NCBI GenBank assembly: GCA_016932415.1
Contig: JAFGCX010000027.1
Span: 1-64,000 of the forward strand
Length of the DNA: 64,000 nt
Direction of reading: 5' to 3'
DNA from: Candidatus Krumholzibacteriota bacterium
Lineage (GTDB): Bacteria; Krumholzibacteriota; Krumholzibacteriia; Krumholzibacteriales; Krumholzibacteriaceae
Below the pieces are notes generated by a model that did not search any database, was not told the origin of the DNA, and saw nothing but the letters and a program-made list of their open reading frames with translations. Positions 8,709 through 16,924 of this stretch are shown here, in pieces. The stretch's first letter is position 1. Every line of letters begins with the position of its first letter. The translations under genes were made by a program, and so were the position numbers.

Positions 8709-10559
8709 TCAATCCGCGATAAACCAGTCTGAATCAAATATCGCGGGCAGGTGATAGATGACCTTCAGCAGGCGCAGTTCGTCTATCGAAGGATCATCAA
8801 TATACGGCGCCGTCATCCCTATCATCAGGTGGCCGGGATCGAGACTGTGTTTGAGCCCGACGACATGCCCGAGCTCGTGGGCGAATATCATATGCCCTTT
8901 CAGATCTATCGGAGAGAGGGTATTCAGCAGGTATATCCTGATCTCTTTCTTCTTCGGAGTACCGTCCGGATTCTCCTCGACAGTCTCGACATGATGTTTA
9001 AGCTGTCCATCGTAGTAATAGACGATCTTGACATCGGCGACCTCGGGATACGCTGTCTCGGTAAACAGATCGAGACCGGTACCATCCTCCCAGGAGGCCA
9101 TCGAACCACGCGCTACTTCCTGGATATCAACATCATTGTAGATCATGGGAGGATTATATATCGTCAGGGGCCAGTGGTCCCAACCGTAATACACCGTGGG
9201 ACGCTCCAGAAGTCCTTCCGTGTCGGTCATATCCTTAAGAAGTATGAGAAAATCATCATACCTGCCCTCTACGCACGATTCAACGGGATAAGCCGGCAAC
9301 ATATAGAAATCGATCGTCAGATCGGCATTTATCTCTTCCATTTCACTCAGAAAATCATAGTAATCTCCCAGTATGCCATGCTCCGCCTCATCGCGGATCC
9401 GGATGACCTGGGCGTATTTTGGTAGATCGCTCAGGAAGTAATACCCGGAAGGATCTGTATCGGCGACAAGCATTCCCGCCGATACCATCATATCACCGGC
9501 TGTTTCTCCCGTACCTGCATCGTAGACATGTCCATCCATATCATAACCACGAACGAGCAGGCTGATGCAGTTGCCCATCGGTCCGAGGTTTCCAAAGTCA
9601 TCGAGCGCTCTAGCCGTAACATAAAGATTCGTTCCCGGGTAACAGTTGAACGCCGTCATCGTCTCCACCGTTCCAGGCGGACCGGGATCGGGAGTCCCGT
9701 ATTTGTAAGAAGCGTCAGACCAGTCGCTTTCCGTGATGATCGGGACAGTCGAAGTCTTGATCTTGTATCCGAATACTATTCCATCGTCCCCGTCATCACC
9801 GGGCGCGGTCCACTGAAGGAATATCGAACCTGCCAGATCGCCGGTCCATCCCTCAAGGTCATTAATGACCCCGGGATTGACAGTATCAGGATCCCCTGTG
9901 ACGTTCACCGACCATGAAACTGAATCAGAATACTCCCAGTCCCAGACTATTCCCGTGACCTGGTAATCTCCGTTTTCCACGAAACTGTGGGAGATGTAGG
10001 AACTCTTTATCCACTTGCTTTCGTAATCCGTGTTGACTCCCTTGACGAGGAATTTGTACCTGAGATATTCCGGGTTCTCGTCGAGGGCTGATATCCTGAA
10101 TTCGACAGGCCTCATGAGCAGGCACGAGAAAGACTCCATGTCGGGAAGGAATGATTTTATCACCGGTGGTTCGTTGAGGTCTTCTATCACCTCTACATAC
10201 CAGTTGACCGAGACCTGTTCTCCACCATCACGGACCCTTGCCTGGATGTGATACCTGTCCCCCTTGATCGCGAAGAAATCAGCGGAATTCGAGGAACTGA
10301 GCATCGAATCCACGACCGATCCACTTATCGTCGAGACGACAAATTCATATGTCAACTCGTCCCCGTCGAGGTCGCTGGCCCAGACATCGAACGACACCAT
10401 GTCTGTCGGCGCGTACAGGACAGTATCATTGCTCTGAGGGCTGAACGATTCTATCGTCGGAGGAATATTCGGCCTTACCGGATCGTTCTGGAAGATACAG
10501 GAGTTGAGAATCAAAAAGGGCAGAATGACTGTTATCGTTATAAATATATTTCTTTTCAT
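8709..10559 (-). CDS. Lipoprotein metzincin (M10-like) zinc protease
   Basis: A 616-residue lipoprotein. The start is taken at the ATG at 10559, preceded by AAAGGTCGGGTCA; an upstream in-frame TTG gives six extra residues and no better signal. The N-terminus is a lipoprotein signal (MKRNIFITITVILPF, lipobox LNSC). The middle has at least two PKD/Ig-like beta domains (about 30-210) and a fibronectin-type region (about 225-330). Near the C-terminus is HELGHVVGLKH (starting about residue 561), the metzincin zinc motif HExxHxxGxxH, with LMIG after it as a likely Met-turn. Metzincins cleave proteins outside the cytoplasm. The catalytic domain is at the far C-terminus and ends within 45 residues of the motif. 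The peptidase is probably tethered to the outer membrane. The substrate is unknown; nothing nearby suggests one. Confidence 0.85.
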   Translation of the reverse strand: MKRNIFITITVILPFLILNSCIFQNDPVRPNIPPTIESFSPQSNDTVLYAPTDMVSFDVWASDLDGDELTYEFVVSTISGSVVDSMLSSSNSADFFAIKGDRYHIQARVRDGGEQVSVNWYVEVIEDLNEPPVIKSFLPDMESFSCLLMRPVEFRISALDENPEYLRYKFLVKGVNTDYESKWIKSSYISHSFVENGDYQVTGIVWDWEYSDSVSWSVNVTGDPDTVNPGVINDLEGWTGDLAGSIFLQWTAPGDDGDDGIVFGYKIKTSTVPIITESDWSDASYKYGTPDPGPPGTVETMTAFNCYPGTNLYVTARALDDFGNLGPMGNCISLLVRGYDMDGHVYDAGTGETAGDMMVSAGMLVADTDPSGYYFLSDLPKYAQVIRIRDEAEHGILGDYYDFLSEMEEINADLTIDFYMLPAYPVESCVEGRYDDFLILLKDMTDTEGLLERPTVYYGWDHWPLTIYNPPMIYNDVDIQEVARGSMASWEDGTGLDLFTETAYPEVADVKIVYYYDGQLKHHVETVEENPDGTPKKKEIRIYLLNTLSPIDLKGHMIFAHELGHVVGLKHSLDPGHLMIGMTAPYIDDPSIDELRLLKVIYHLPAIFDSDWFIAD

Positions 10560-10678
10560 TGACCCGACCTTTATCAACCGGTGGAGGTCTCACCCAATTG
10601 ATAATCAATTTCAATAAGAAAAGAAAGATAATTCTTCAGACTGAACATATCGCAGTGGACGGCAGGATCGGTCTTATC

Positions 10679-11005
10679 CTATGATGATCTCGATCTTGAT
10701 GTCAGGAAATGACTTATCGAAAGATCCAGGGCCTGAAAAAAGCTCTGTTCATCCGAGACCCTTATCTCGCATTTCGGACTTTCTCCGACAGATACGGTAA
10801 ATATCTCGCTGTACGGGGAAAGTACTATCATCATTCCCCCTGGTCCGGAAAATCTCGTCTCGAAAAGAGCTGCCTCGACTTCGATCGAGGGAGATGACCT
10901 TATCAGGTAATCGCATATAGTATTGTAGAGGTCCCTGATCTTCGCCGGTTTGATCCTGGCGCCGTTCCCAGCGGCTTCCCTTATCCTGCTGTTATATGAC
11001 TGCAT
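10679..11005 (-). CDS. Small protein of unknown function in the ParA-CBM48 operon
   Basis: I do not recognise this 108-residue protein. It has no signal peptide or membrane segment and appears to be a soluble alpha/beta domain; the C-terminal third (FFQALDLSISHFLTS) is probably helical. Its start overlaps the end of the preceding gene by 14 bases, which supports real translation and coupling. It is the third gene of a set beginning with the ParA-CBM48 fusion, so it may be an accessory or partner protein of that ATPase. This is inferred from position only. Confidence 0.6.
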   Translation of the reverse strand: MQSYNSRIREAAGNGARIKPAKIRDLYNTICDYLIRSSPSIEVEAALFETRFSGPGGMMIVLSPYSEIFTVSVGESPKCEIRVSDEQSFFQALDLSISHFLTSRSRSS

Positions 11006-11813
11006 CTCTTCTCTTTCTTCTGTCGTTCGACGCGATCGACTGGATAATACTGATCGCGATCCCCTTTATAAAAGGTGAGACCGGAGGTATACGCCTGCCA
11101 AGATCCTCCCCGAAATTCGAGGGTATCTCGAGATAACGCAGATCTCCCCCCTGATCCGGCTTCGGTGTCCTTTCCTCCCGGCTTATCAGAAAAACCGGTT
11201 GCCCTGGATATTTTTTGATGAACCCGGAGACGATATGGTCGATCGTGGAGTCCTCTTCGCCGAAATCAAAGACGGCAAAAACAGTCCTTTCCCTGTCCGA
11301 TCGATCACTTTCACCGCTTTTTCCCGCGCGGAGAAAAGATATCCGCCTTATGGCACCATCCCGATCAAAAGAAGTCCCGTAACCGAACGCTTCTATTTTC
11401 ATCTGTATACCAGACGGGAGGGAAAATGGATCTGAATACTGCTGAAGGTCTATGCGTCGCGCGGCATAGGAATACCTGAGGTGGTCATTGATTCTTTCCC
11501 TGAAACCCTTGACGTTTCCCATTGTCGTCGAGAGGTATTTTCCCGGTTCAAGCGAAAAATAATAACCGGCATTGGGCATCGAATCTCCTGATTCGAGAAG
11601 GGTGACCGGTATATTCTCCGAAGATACGGCCATCGCTATTCCGGCCGAAATATAAGCGCGGTAACAGGGCTCGCCTGATACATAGAGATATATCAGGCTT
11701 TCGAAAGACCGTTTCTCCTTTTCCCCGGGTCTGGATCTTCCCGAAAGGAAAAGATGTGAGACATCCTGAATTCGATTTGATCTTTTTCTTTCAGGCATCC
11801 GCTGATCTGCCAT
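10992..11813 (-). CDS. Degenerate MinD/ParA-like protein lacking the Walker A lysines
   Basis: A 273-residue cytoplasmic protein. After a basic N-terminus with RIQDVSHLFLSG, residues 40-85 resemble the first beta-alpha-beta unit of MinD/ParA: a hydrophobic strand SLIYLYVSG, then EPCYRAYISAGIAMAVSS where an active ATPase has KGGVGKTT..NLA, then IPVTLLESGDSMPNAG where it has VLLIDADLGMAN. The glycine/lysine P-loop is absent. A later strand TVFAVFDFGEED may match the Walker B region. I therefore read it as a pseudo-ATPase; the resemblance is by eye and needs a profile or structure comparison. The gene starts seven bases after the stop of the ParA-CBM48 gene and overlaps the next small gene, so the three are one transcription unit. 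A catalytically dead paralogue could regulate or form heterodimers with the active ATPase. Confidence 0.6.
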   Translation of the reverse strand: MADQRMPERKRSNRIQDVSHLFLSGRSRPGEKEKRSFESLIYLYVSGEPCYRAYISAGIAMAVSSENIPVTLLESGDSMPNAGYYFSLEPGKYLSTTMGNVKGFRERINDHLRYSYAARRIDLQQYSDPFSLPSGIQMKIEAFGYGTSFDRDGAIRRISFLRAGKSGESDRSDRERTVFAVFDFGEEDSTIDHIVSGFIKKYPGQPVFLISREERTPKPDQGGDLRYLEIPSNFGEDLGRRIPPVSPFIKGIAISIIQSIASNDRRKRRDAVI

Positions 11814-11820
11814 AACTGAC

Positions 11821-12897
11821 CTAAACGATCAGAAGGGAGTTCTCCTGCCCGAACTCGTTCAGGACGGTGTCCACATTATTAGGATCCTTGATCCATACTC
11901 CATCAACAATAAACCTGTATTCGTAATCGCCTGGATCGAGGTTCATCATTATTTTCCAGGTCTCGTTGTCTTCGCTCTTCAGCATCCGGATCCCCTCGTG
12001 CGACCAGTTAGTGAATTCTCCGGTCAGGCTGACGCTTGACGCGTTTGGAGCGTTCAGCGTAAAGAGTACGCCTGATTCAACGACTTTCGGACCGTTAAGT
12101 TTTACCATCCAGTCCTTGATATTCTCAACCTCAAACGATGATGTCTTATCCTCCTCGAGTTCGCGCGCAAGGGATAGATACTCCCACTGCAACCTTTCGG
12201 ATCTGGGCATCTCAAAGATCGATACACCCCTGAGGGCCGCTTCCTTGTATTTTACCGAATGACTGATCGTCGTATCGAGAAGTATCCCGGCGTGGTCGCG
12301 CTCGAGTTCCATAACGACATCTCGGGAAAATGTCGTCCTCTTCTCGATATTGTTTACGATTATATGGATATTCGTCTTGTGTTTCGTCTCGCTCTTGAGG
12401 ACTTCAAGAGTCTCCATCAGTCTCGACAGACCCTGCAGAGAAAAATAGCTCGGTTCCACTGGAATCAGCACTTCTCCCGAAGCAAGCAGGGAATTGAAAG
12501 TCAGCAATCCCACATTTGGAGGAGAATCGATAACGATATAGTCATAATCTCCGTTGAGTCTTACAAGTTTTGACGCGAGCCTCATCTCCCTTCCGGGCTT
12601 GCCGGAAAGCTCCTGCTCGATGGCGCTGAGAATCGGAGATGAGGGAATTACGTCAAGGTTGTCGTCGATAGTAAAAAGAGCATCCTTGACCATCACCCTG
12701 GGGTTTTTCAGAAGATCATAAGTTGTATACTGGACATCATGGTAACTGACGTCAAGTCCAAGGGAAGCATGTGACTGAGGATCAAGGTCAATAAGCAGGA
12801 CCCGCTTTCCGATCTCGCCGAAAGCGGCGGCGAGATTTATGGCAATGGTGGTCTTCCCGCAACCACCTTTTTGATTGATGACCGATACCGCTCGCAT
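11821..12897 (-). CDS. ParA/Soj-family ATPase fused to a CBM48 (AMPK-type glycogen-binding) domain
   Basis: A 358-residue two-domain protein. Residues 1-255 are a ParA ATPase: deviant Walker A KGGCGKTT (10-17), Walker A' LLIDLDPQ, and Walker B DYIVIDSPPN. Such ATPases dimerise with ATP and position DNA, proteins or particles in the cell. Residues 272-358 match the carbohydrate-binding module 48 of AMPK beta subunits: LTGEFTNW, PGDYEYRFIVDGVW, then DPNN. By eye the AMPK sugar-contact residues are kept: W298 (W100 in AMPK beta1), R328 (K126), W335 (W133) and N353 (N150). The fusion is intact, without frameshift. Start is set by AGGAGG eight bases upstream. No parS-like palindrome or parB follows, so plasmid-type partitioning is unlikely. 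A role in positioning polysaccharide granules or glycan-linked machinery is inference. Confidence 0.9.
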   Translation of the reverse strand: MRAVSVINQKGGCGKTTIAINLAAAFGEIGKRVLLIDLDPQSHASLGLDVSYHDVQYTTYDLLKNPRVMVKDALFTIDDNLDVIPSSPILSAIEQELSGKPGREMRLASKLVRLNGDYDYIVIDSPPNVGLLTFNSLLASGEVLIPVEPSYFSLQGLSRLMETLEVLKSETKHKTNIHIIVNNIEKRTTFSRDVVMELERDHAGILLDTTISHSVKYKEAALRGVSIFEMPRSERLQWEYLSLARELEEDKTSSFEVENIKDWMVKLNGPKVVESGVLFTLNAPNASSVSLTGEFTNWSHEGIRMLKSEDNETWKIMMNLDPGDYEYRFIVDGVWIKDPNNVDTVLNEFGQENSLLIV

Positions 12898-13223
12898 TTA
12901 CGTATCCTCCTGTTCCAGTGAAACCGGCCGAATGATGCGCATCGGTGCTGATACCAAAACCGGATCAATCGTAATCGATCCGGCAGAAGAGATCATTTCG
13001 GTGCATTCTATATGATTCTATATCAGATATTATCTTTCGTGTCCGCTGATAAACCATATGTCTCATCTTCTCCACCAGCCCGTCCTTCACCCCCTGAACA
13101 GAAGTAGATTCTGCCGCAAACATATACTCCACCTGCATTTTCGGTCATCAATCAGAATCGTGTCAAGGGTTTTTTGCCTAATCAGTGAGTAATAAAGCGT
13201 TCGGCACTCAACCAGACGCCTTT
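12898..13223. other. Gap between the PAP2-like and ParA-CBM48 genes
   Basis: The 326 bases hold the likely terminator at 12956-12983 and probably the promoter of the ParA operon downstream of it on the minus strand. I found no open frame worth calling, no confident promoter and no parS-type site (TGTTTCACGTGAAACA or close variant). Confidence 0.45.
12956..12983 (-). terminator. Probable intrinsic terminator of the PAP2-like gene
   Basis: Read on the minus strand, CCGGATC and GATCCGG form a 7-base stem with a 10-base loop, followed directly by TTTTGG. It lies between the PAP2-like gene and the ParA operon and would separate them. Confidence 0.5.
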
Positions 13224-13646
13224 TTAATAATAGAGAAGCGCCACCAGAATGCCGACTATGAATCCGCCTATCACCTCACCCCAGGTATGGCCTATCAGTT
13301 CCTGCAGTTCTTCGGCGTTGAGATGATGCGTCTCTCTCACCTTTTCGATGATCTCATTGAGTACCCTGGCCTGGTTCCCTACTTCCTGTCTCAACCCGGT
13401 AGCTTCGAAAATAAAATACAGGCTGAATACGACGGATATCCCGAAAAGGGGTGAACCGACTCCCTGGTAGACGGCGACTCCCGTGGTCAGCGTAGTCACG
13501 GTGGAAGTATGAGAAGAAGGCATTCCCCCCGAATCGAACATACGGAAAAAATGAAATCCTTTTTTCTGAATCAGATCGATAAATGGCTTAAGTATCTGCG
13601 CCGCGATCGCGCTTATCAGCGCCGCGATAGCTATATCATGTACCAT
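13224..13646 (-). CDS. Divergent PAP2 family membrane protein (DUF212)
   Basis: A 140-residue protein of the DUF212/YuiD 'divergent PAP2' family, a short membrane relative of acid phosphatases. It has hydrophobic segments at about residues 5-22, 45-90 and 118-138, and the two family signatures: GGMPSSHTSTVTTL (phosphatase-like SxxxH region) and GHTWGEVIGGFIVGI near the C-terminus. Length matches the family (about 140-155). The start has GAGAGG seven bases upstream. Members are thought to act on lipid phosphates, but the biochemistry is poorly established. It stands alone between a terminator and the solute-binding protein gene. Confidence 0.9.
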   Translation of the reverse strand: MVHDIAIAALISAIAAQILKPFIDLIQKKGFHFFRMFDSGGMPSSHTSTVTTLTTGVAVYQGVGSPLFGISVVFSLYFIFEATGLRQEVGNQARVLNEIIEKVRETHHLNAEELQELIGHTWGEVIGGFIVGILVALLYY

Positions 13647-13705
13647 TCAGTCGCCTCTCAATGCCGCCCTTGTCACGGTGCCAGTGCGCCAGCGGCCGAT
13701 CTCAA

Positions 13706-15325
13706 TCAGTTTCCTGGCCTTTTTTCCCCTTCGATCCACCATTCATGCAGGTTATGAAAACTGCTTATGGCGTCAGGTTCAGCGTCCCTGAACCTCTTGT
13801 GCAATATAAGCAACTCAGACCTTACATATAGAAAAGTATACGGCTGCTCGTCATAGATCATCCTCTGCGCTTTATAAAAAAGAGGCCTTGCTTCGTCGAA
13901 ATCGAACTTGGAACAGGCAAGGGCGTTGAGGCTGTCGACAACGGGATTGCAATATTCAACCCTGTTGTACCCGCCTTCTTTCCTCGCCTCACAAGACCAT
14001 ATCGGAGAAAGATCAGCTTTTGTGCTCGCGCTCCACGCGCTGATGATGGCGTCAAAATCAGCCGCTTTGTGCTTTGAGAGCATCACGGTCCATTCCATCG
14101 TTACGGGAATCACCTTTACCCCTATTTTTTTCAACTGCTCCTGTACCATGATCTGGATATCTGCGCGAATCTGGTTTCCCTGATTCGTGAGCAGTTCGAA
14201 CTCAAAACGCCTGCCATCCTTTTCGAGATAGCCGTCACCATCCGTATCTTTGAATCCCTCTTCGGCCAGTATCCTCGATGCTTTTACGGGATCATGAGGT
14301 ATTGGTTCGATATCGGGGTCGTAGGCCCATATGACCGGAGGGAACGGGCCTATACATTCCTTCGCGAGGCCGTAATAAAGATTGTCTATTATCATCTTCC
14401 TGTCGATGGCGTGGCTCAACGCTCTCCTTACTTTCACGTTGTCGAATGGAGGTCTGGCGCCGTTCCATCCTATGTATACGTACCCTCTTCCGTCATACTC
14501 GATGATCCTGAGATCGGGATACTTGCTTCTGAGCATCTCCACTTCCGCCGGAGGCGCCGTTTCCATGCAGTCGATCTCTCCAGCCCTGAGCTGGGTGATA
14601 AGGGTCATCTGGTCAGGAATGATCTTGAAGATCACTTTGCTGAGATAAGGTTTTCCTCTCTCGTAATAACTTTCATTAGGTACAAGTGTCAGAGACTGTC
14701 CCTTGTCCCATTTCTCGATCCTGAACGGACCATTGACGGGAAACTCCTCTACGGGAACCGCCCCTATCATCGCTGGCTGGTATTTCTCTATGAAATGTTT
14801 AGGGAGTATAGGTCCGTCGTTGACATCCATGATCTGGTACGGATAGATATGATTGAAATGATATACAACGGTAAGATCGTCTATGACCTGTACGCTGTCT
14901 ATGTATTTCTTAAGATGCCTTCCACTCCATACGGCAGATGGATCTATCTGGAGCTGGTAGGTGGCTTTCACATCGTGCGCCGTGACTTTCACCCCATCAC
15001 TCCAGAAGACACCATCTCTGAGATGAAATGTCAGCTTCGAGCGGTCCCCGGAAAATTCCCATGATTCAGCCAGCCGAGGAGAGAAGGTCAGAAGATCGGA
15101 ATTCTCTTTGAGAAGCAGAAGAAAAAGCTGCTGATAGATATCCCTTGCGTGCGAATCGGTCGTCTGCATCGGATTGAGGGATTCGTAAGCGCTCGTCTCC
15201 CCGATTATCAGCGTTCCTCCGCGCTGCGCGGCGTCCCTGCTCTCGGTACATGAATAGGATGACAGAAAGATTACTGCCGCGAGCGCGAGCGATATCGATA
15301 TCTTCATGACTCTGCCTTTTTTCAT
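13706..15325 (-). CDS. ABC transporter solute-binding lipoprotein, family 5 (OppA/DppA-like)
   Basis: A 539-residue substrate-binding protein for peptides, nickel or similar ligands. The start is placed at 15325 (GGATGG upstream) rather than nine codons earlier, because MKKGRVMKISISLALAA then begins a lipoprotein signal with lipobox SYSC. The SBP_bac_5 fold is recognisable from SYESLNPMQTTDSHARDI, LAESWEFSGDRSKLTFHLRD (only part shown), GVFWSDGVKVTAHDV, GPFRIEKWDKG and VRRALSHAIDRKMII, in family order and over the family's usual length. In Gram-negatives it would bind ligand in the periplasm and deliver it to a two-permease, two-ATPase transporter. None of those subunits is in this window, so its transporter must be elsewhere. 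Confidence 0.92.
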   Translation of the reverse strand: MKKGRVMKISISLALAAVIFLSSYSCTESRDAAQRGGTLIIGETSAYESLNPMQTTDSHARDIYQQLFLLLLKENSDLLTFSPRLAESWEFSGDRSKLTFHLRDGVFWSDGVKVTAHDVKATYQLQIDPSAVWSGRHLKKYIDSVQVIDDLTVVYHFNHIYPYQIMDVNDGPILPKHFIEKYQPAMIGAVPVEEFPVNGPFRIEKWDKGQSLTLVPNESYYERGKPYLSKVIFKIIPDQMTLITQLRAGEIDCMETAPPAEVEMLRSKYPDLRIIEYDGRGYVYIGWNGARPPFDNVKVRRALSHAIDRKMIIDNLYYGLAKECIGPFPPVIWAYDPDIEPIPHDPVKASRILAEEGFKDTDGDGYLEKDGRRFEFELLTNQGNQIRADIQIMVQEQLKKIGVKVIPVTMEWTVMLSKHKAADFDAIISAWSASTKADLSPIWSCEARKEGGYNRVEYCNPVVDSLNALACSKFDFDEARPLFYKAQRMIYDEQPYTFLYVRSELLILHKRFRDAEPDAISSFHNLHEWWIEGEKRPGN

Positions 15326-15699
15326 TGATTCACCATCCTTGGCATTCCGCAAAAACGTTCTCTGTCGAATATTATATCAGCCTGTCATTTAAACAAAGGA
15401 AAAAGCTCTTCTTCTGCCGCACTTTCACCCCCTCCACCGCTTAAAGTGAACTGCCAGGGATCGGGGTGTAACGGCAGTCTTCCGGACTCCGGCGGCCTCC
15501 TTTGAGCGCGGGCGCGGGTGGTGTCGATCATTTCCTTGGCATAAATGACTGAAACGTTTATTATGTTCGCAATCGGGCCGGGAAACCCGTGTCGTCCTGT
15601 CCCGGCAAAAGCTGCCCCCCTGGTCCTGATAGGTCAGTACGGGGATATCGAGATCATCCGCGGCGCCCCGGCGCTGCAAGATTATCGGAAGAGACGAAA
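15326..15699. other. Divergent gap holding the namZ-operon promoter
   Basis: About 370 bases between the divergent solute-binding protein and NamZ genes. It contains the strong plus-strand promoter at 15536-15564, giving a leader of about 130 bases. The reading frame of NamZ is open through part of the leader, but the encoded sequence is proline/arginine-rich and unlike the family, so I consider it untranslated. Confidence 0.5.
15536..15564 (+). promoter_or_regulatory. Sigma-70-type promoter of the MurNAc salvage operon
   Basis: TTGGCA (-35, five of six) and TATTAT (-10, five of six) are separated by exactly 17 bases. It faces the NamZ-like gene with no other plus-strand gene between. Confidence 0.7.
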
Positions 15700-16866
15700 T
15701 TGGTCAAAACCGGCTGCGACATACTTGCCGATGGCTCGTGCGATTCTCTCAGGGGACGGAGGATAGCCCTGCTTGCCAATCCCGCTTCTGTCTCGTCCCG
15801 CCTGGTCCACGTCGCCAGGATACTGCTTGAAAACGGGATCGGCCTTAATGCTATTTTTGGTCCGCAACACGGCTTCCGCGGTGATACGCAAGCCAACATG
15901 ATAGAATGGGAAGGATATATCCACCCCATTTACGGGATTCCCGTCCACTCCCTTTACGGTAAGACGAGGAAACCTGCGCCCGGGGACCTTTCGGGAATCG
16001 ATATGGTCGTGATAGACCTGCCCGATATCGGCGCGCGCCAGTATACGTACATCTGGACCGCGCTGATGATGATAGAGGAGTGTTCACGCCTGGGAGTAGA
16101 AGTGCTGATCCTGGACAGGCCTGATCCGATAGGAGGTTCTGTCGTGGAGGGGCCGGTACTGAGAGAAGAGTATTTCTCTTTTGTCGGTATGCACCAGCTC
16201 CCCGCCAGACACGGATTGACGATCGGTGAAGCTCTCCTTATGATAAGCCATCTGCGCGGACTGAGCGGCCAGATCAAAGTCATCGCCCTGGAAGAGTGGA
16301 AGAGAGACCTGTATTTTGACGGGACGGGGCTGCCTTGGGTCCTGCCCTCTCCGAATATGCCGACCCTCGAAACTGCGATCGTATATCCCGGAATGGTGCT
16401 GCTGGAAGGAACGAATATATCGGAAGGACGCGGCACGACCCGGCCTTTCGAGATAATCGGCGCGCCCTGGATAGATTCGGCCAGGCTTCTTTCCGCTCTG
16501 GAAAGATCTCACCATGAAGGTGTGGCATTTCGCCCACTGGAATTTTCACCCGCGTGGGATAAATATGCTGGCAGACTATGCCAGGGGATCCAGCTCCATG
16601 TGACCAGCCGGGAGCTCTTCAGACCTTTCAGAACTGCCGCCATCCTGATCAGAACGATCTCGGATCTCTTCGGGGATGATTTCGAATGGCTCTTGCCGCC
16701 ATATGAATACGACGATTCGCATATGCCGGTAGACATCATCTCCGGCGGTCCTGATCTGAGGCTGGCGATAGATATGAAGTCTGACATGAATGACCTTTTC
16801 GACTCATGGAAAAACGATGAGAACGATTTTCTCGCGGCTAGAAGAGAATTCCTTTTGTACGAATAA
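15700..16866 (+). CDS. namZ: NamZ-like exo-beta-N-acetylmuramidase (DUF1343)
   Basis: A DUF1343 protein; characterised members (NamZ) release terminal MurNAc from peptidoglycan fragments. Signatures are IALLANPASV, FGPQHGFRGDTQ, VVIDLPDIGARQYTYIWT, LDRPDPIGGSVVEGP, ARHGLTIGEAL, PSPNMPTLETA and EGTNISEGRGTTRPFE. I place the start at the TTG at 15700, which has GGAAGAG eight bases upstream and gives 388 residues beginning just before the family homology; the frame is open further upstream but that part is low-complexity. With this start there is no signal peptide, so the enzyme would act in the cytoplasm on imported muropeptides or sugars, unlike exported NamZ proteins. The next two genes look like a MurNAc-1-phosphate uridylyltransferase and an AmgK-type kinase, which fits a salvage pathway. 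Confidence 0.85.
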   Translation: MVKTGCDILADGSCDSLRGRRIALLANPASVSSRLVHVARILLENGIGLNAIFGPQHGFRGDTQANMIEWEGYIHPIYGIPVHSLYGKTRKPAPGDLSGIDMVVIDLPDIGARQYTYIWTALMMIEECSRLGVEVLILDRPDPIGGSVVEGPVLREEYFSFVGMHQLPARHGLTIGEALLMISHLRGLSGQIKVIALEEWKRDLYFDGTGLPWVLPSPNMPTLETAIVYPGMVLLEGTNISEGRGTTRPFEIIGAPWIDSARLLSALERSHHEGVAFRPLEFSPAWDKYAGRLCQGIQLHVTSRELFRPFRTAAILIRTISDLFGDDFEWLLPPYEYDDSHMPVDIISGGPDLRLAIDMKSDMNDLFDSWKNDENDFLAARREFLLYE

Positions 16867-16924
16867 GAGATGCCAGGGGAAAAAACGAAGCGGTTCTAGC
16901 GGGTATTTCCGGTGAAAGTGTGAT

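Noticed and set aside
12898-13223. Possible parS or centromere-like site beside the ParA gene
   Set aside because: No palindrome resembling parS was found; the only inverted repeat is terminator-like.
14294-15064. 256-codon frame antisense to the solute-binding protein
   Set aside because: Shadow of a well-supported lipoprotein gene; no ribosome site or domain.
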